Under the pieces are notes generated by a model. The model made no database searches. It was given only the letters and a program-made list of their open reading frames with translations, and was not told the origin of the DNA. A stretch of 33,568 nucleotides of DNA from an uncultured bacterium (lineage in GTDB: Bacteria > Bacteroidota > Bacteroidia > Bacteroidales > Bacteroidaceae), in contig CAMHUC010000040.1 of NCBI GenBank assembly GCA_946188155.1, positions 1 to 33,568 on the forward strand, read 5' to 3'. Shown here one piece after another: positions 33,329 to 33,568 of the stretch. How positions within the stretch are numbered: position 1 is the first letter of the stretch; every line of letters begins with the position of its first letter. Made by a program: the position numbers and the translations under genes.

Positions 33329-33568
33329 AAGGCTACGGGTAGGCGCGTCAGCGGGAATGGAATTTGCTGCCGCCGAAGTAACATATATAGTAAACGACTC
33401 AGTTACCCACCCCTAAAAACTTTTAAGAACAACGAATTAAGACGAATTTTACGAATTACACAAATGAAAACAAGTTTTACGAATTACACGCGCTCGGCTC
33501 GCCGCTTGCTACCGAAGGGACGCAAGAATTTGCTACGCGCAGGCAATCGCCGCCTGCGGCGAAAATTT
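33329..33568. other. gene-free end of the window with short repeats
   Basis: No gene is recognised. TTTTACGAATTACAC occurs at 33447-33461 and again at 33475-33489 (28 bases apart, 4 x 7). The last 80 bases are GC-rich and end in a 7-bp hairpin, TCGCCGC-CT-GCGGCGA (33547-33562), whose TCGCC...GGCGA form resembles the cores of the repeat at 13047-13155. The element may continue beyond the window. Confidence 0.6.

Overview
The window reads as a GC-rich member of the Bacteroidota, most like Prevotella/Segatella. The evidence is the recurring Bacteroidota -7 box TAnnTTTG in front of most transcription units (often with TTG about 20 bp upstream), few Shine-Dalgarno sequences, a diaminopimelate dehydrogenase, the gene order ftsX-DUF3098-uppP-truB-queA, and secreted pectin and xylan enzymes. 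There are 26 protein genes. I see no rRNA, tRNA, CRISPR array, transposase or prophage.

Layout. (1) 60-1614: DJ-1/PfpI protein and NAD kinase, divergent. (2) 1640-6468: L-lactate permease divergent from a large FAD/Fe-S D-2-hydroxyacid dehydrogenase, a probable lactate uptake and oxidation pair. (3) 14027 down to 6497, minus strand: ftsX, DUF3098, uppP, truB, queA, folK, a GH28 pectinase-like enzyme and a DUF1846 protein, closely spaced. (4) 14180-14956: a radical SAM protein, followed by a 400-bp gene-free stretch with four 21-bp tandem repeats and large palindromes. (5) 15357-17327, minus strand: a secreted CE6-CE1 double esterase. (6) 17528-20943: two overlapping Cache-HAMP membrane sensors. 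The first has lost the phospho-accepting His and has no ATPase domain; the second is a complete histidine kinase. (7) 21087-24554: ddh, purN and an AAA-ATPase/PD-(D/E)XK protein. (8) 31045 down to 24606, minus strand: lplA-gcvT-gcvH-gcvPA-gcvPB-lpdA, a complete glycine cleavage operon with its own lipoate ligase and E3. (9) 31424-33328: dxs, divergent from it.

The most unusual feature is not a gene. Short repeats with a strict 7-nt period fill many gene-gene gaps (12740-12823, 13047-13155, 14124-14158, 21986-22097, 28718-28829). Others sit inside reading frames: two in the dehydrogenase, one in gcvT, two related inserts in lpdA, and a 15-nt relative at the truB end. Two intergenic copies are each exactly 16 x 7 nt and share a nearly identical 42-nt core in opposite orientation. 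Since 7 and 3 share no factor, a pure 7-mer array shows the same seven codons in every frame of a strand, so it is either open in all three frames or closed in all three. The family inside genes (GAGGGGA/TCCCCTC) is open in all six frames. The family with TAA/TAG in every frame (CTATAAA/TTTATAG) occurs only between genes. I regard this as the best candidate for an undescribed element family. How it arises or what it does is not shown by the sequence.
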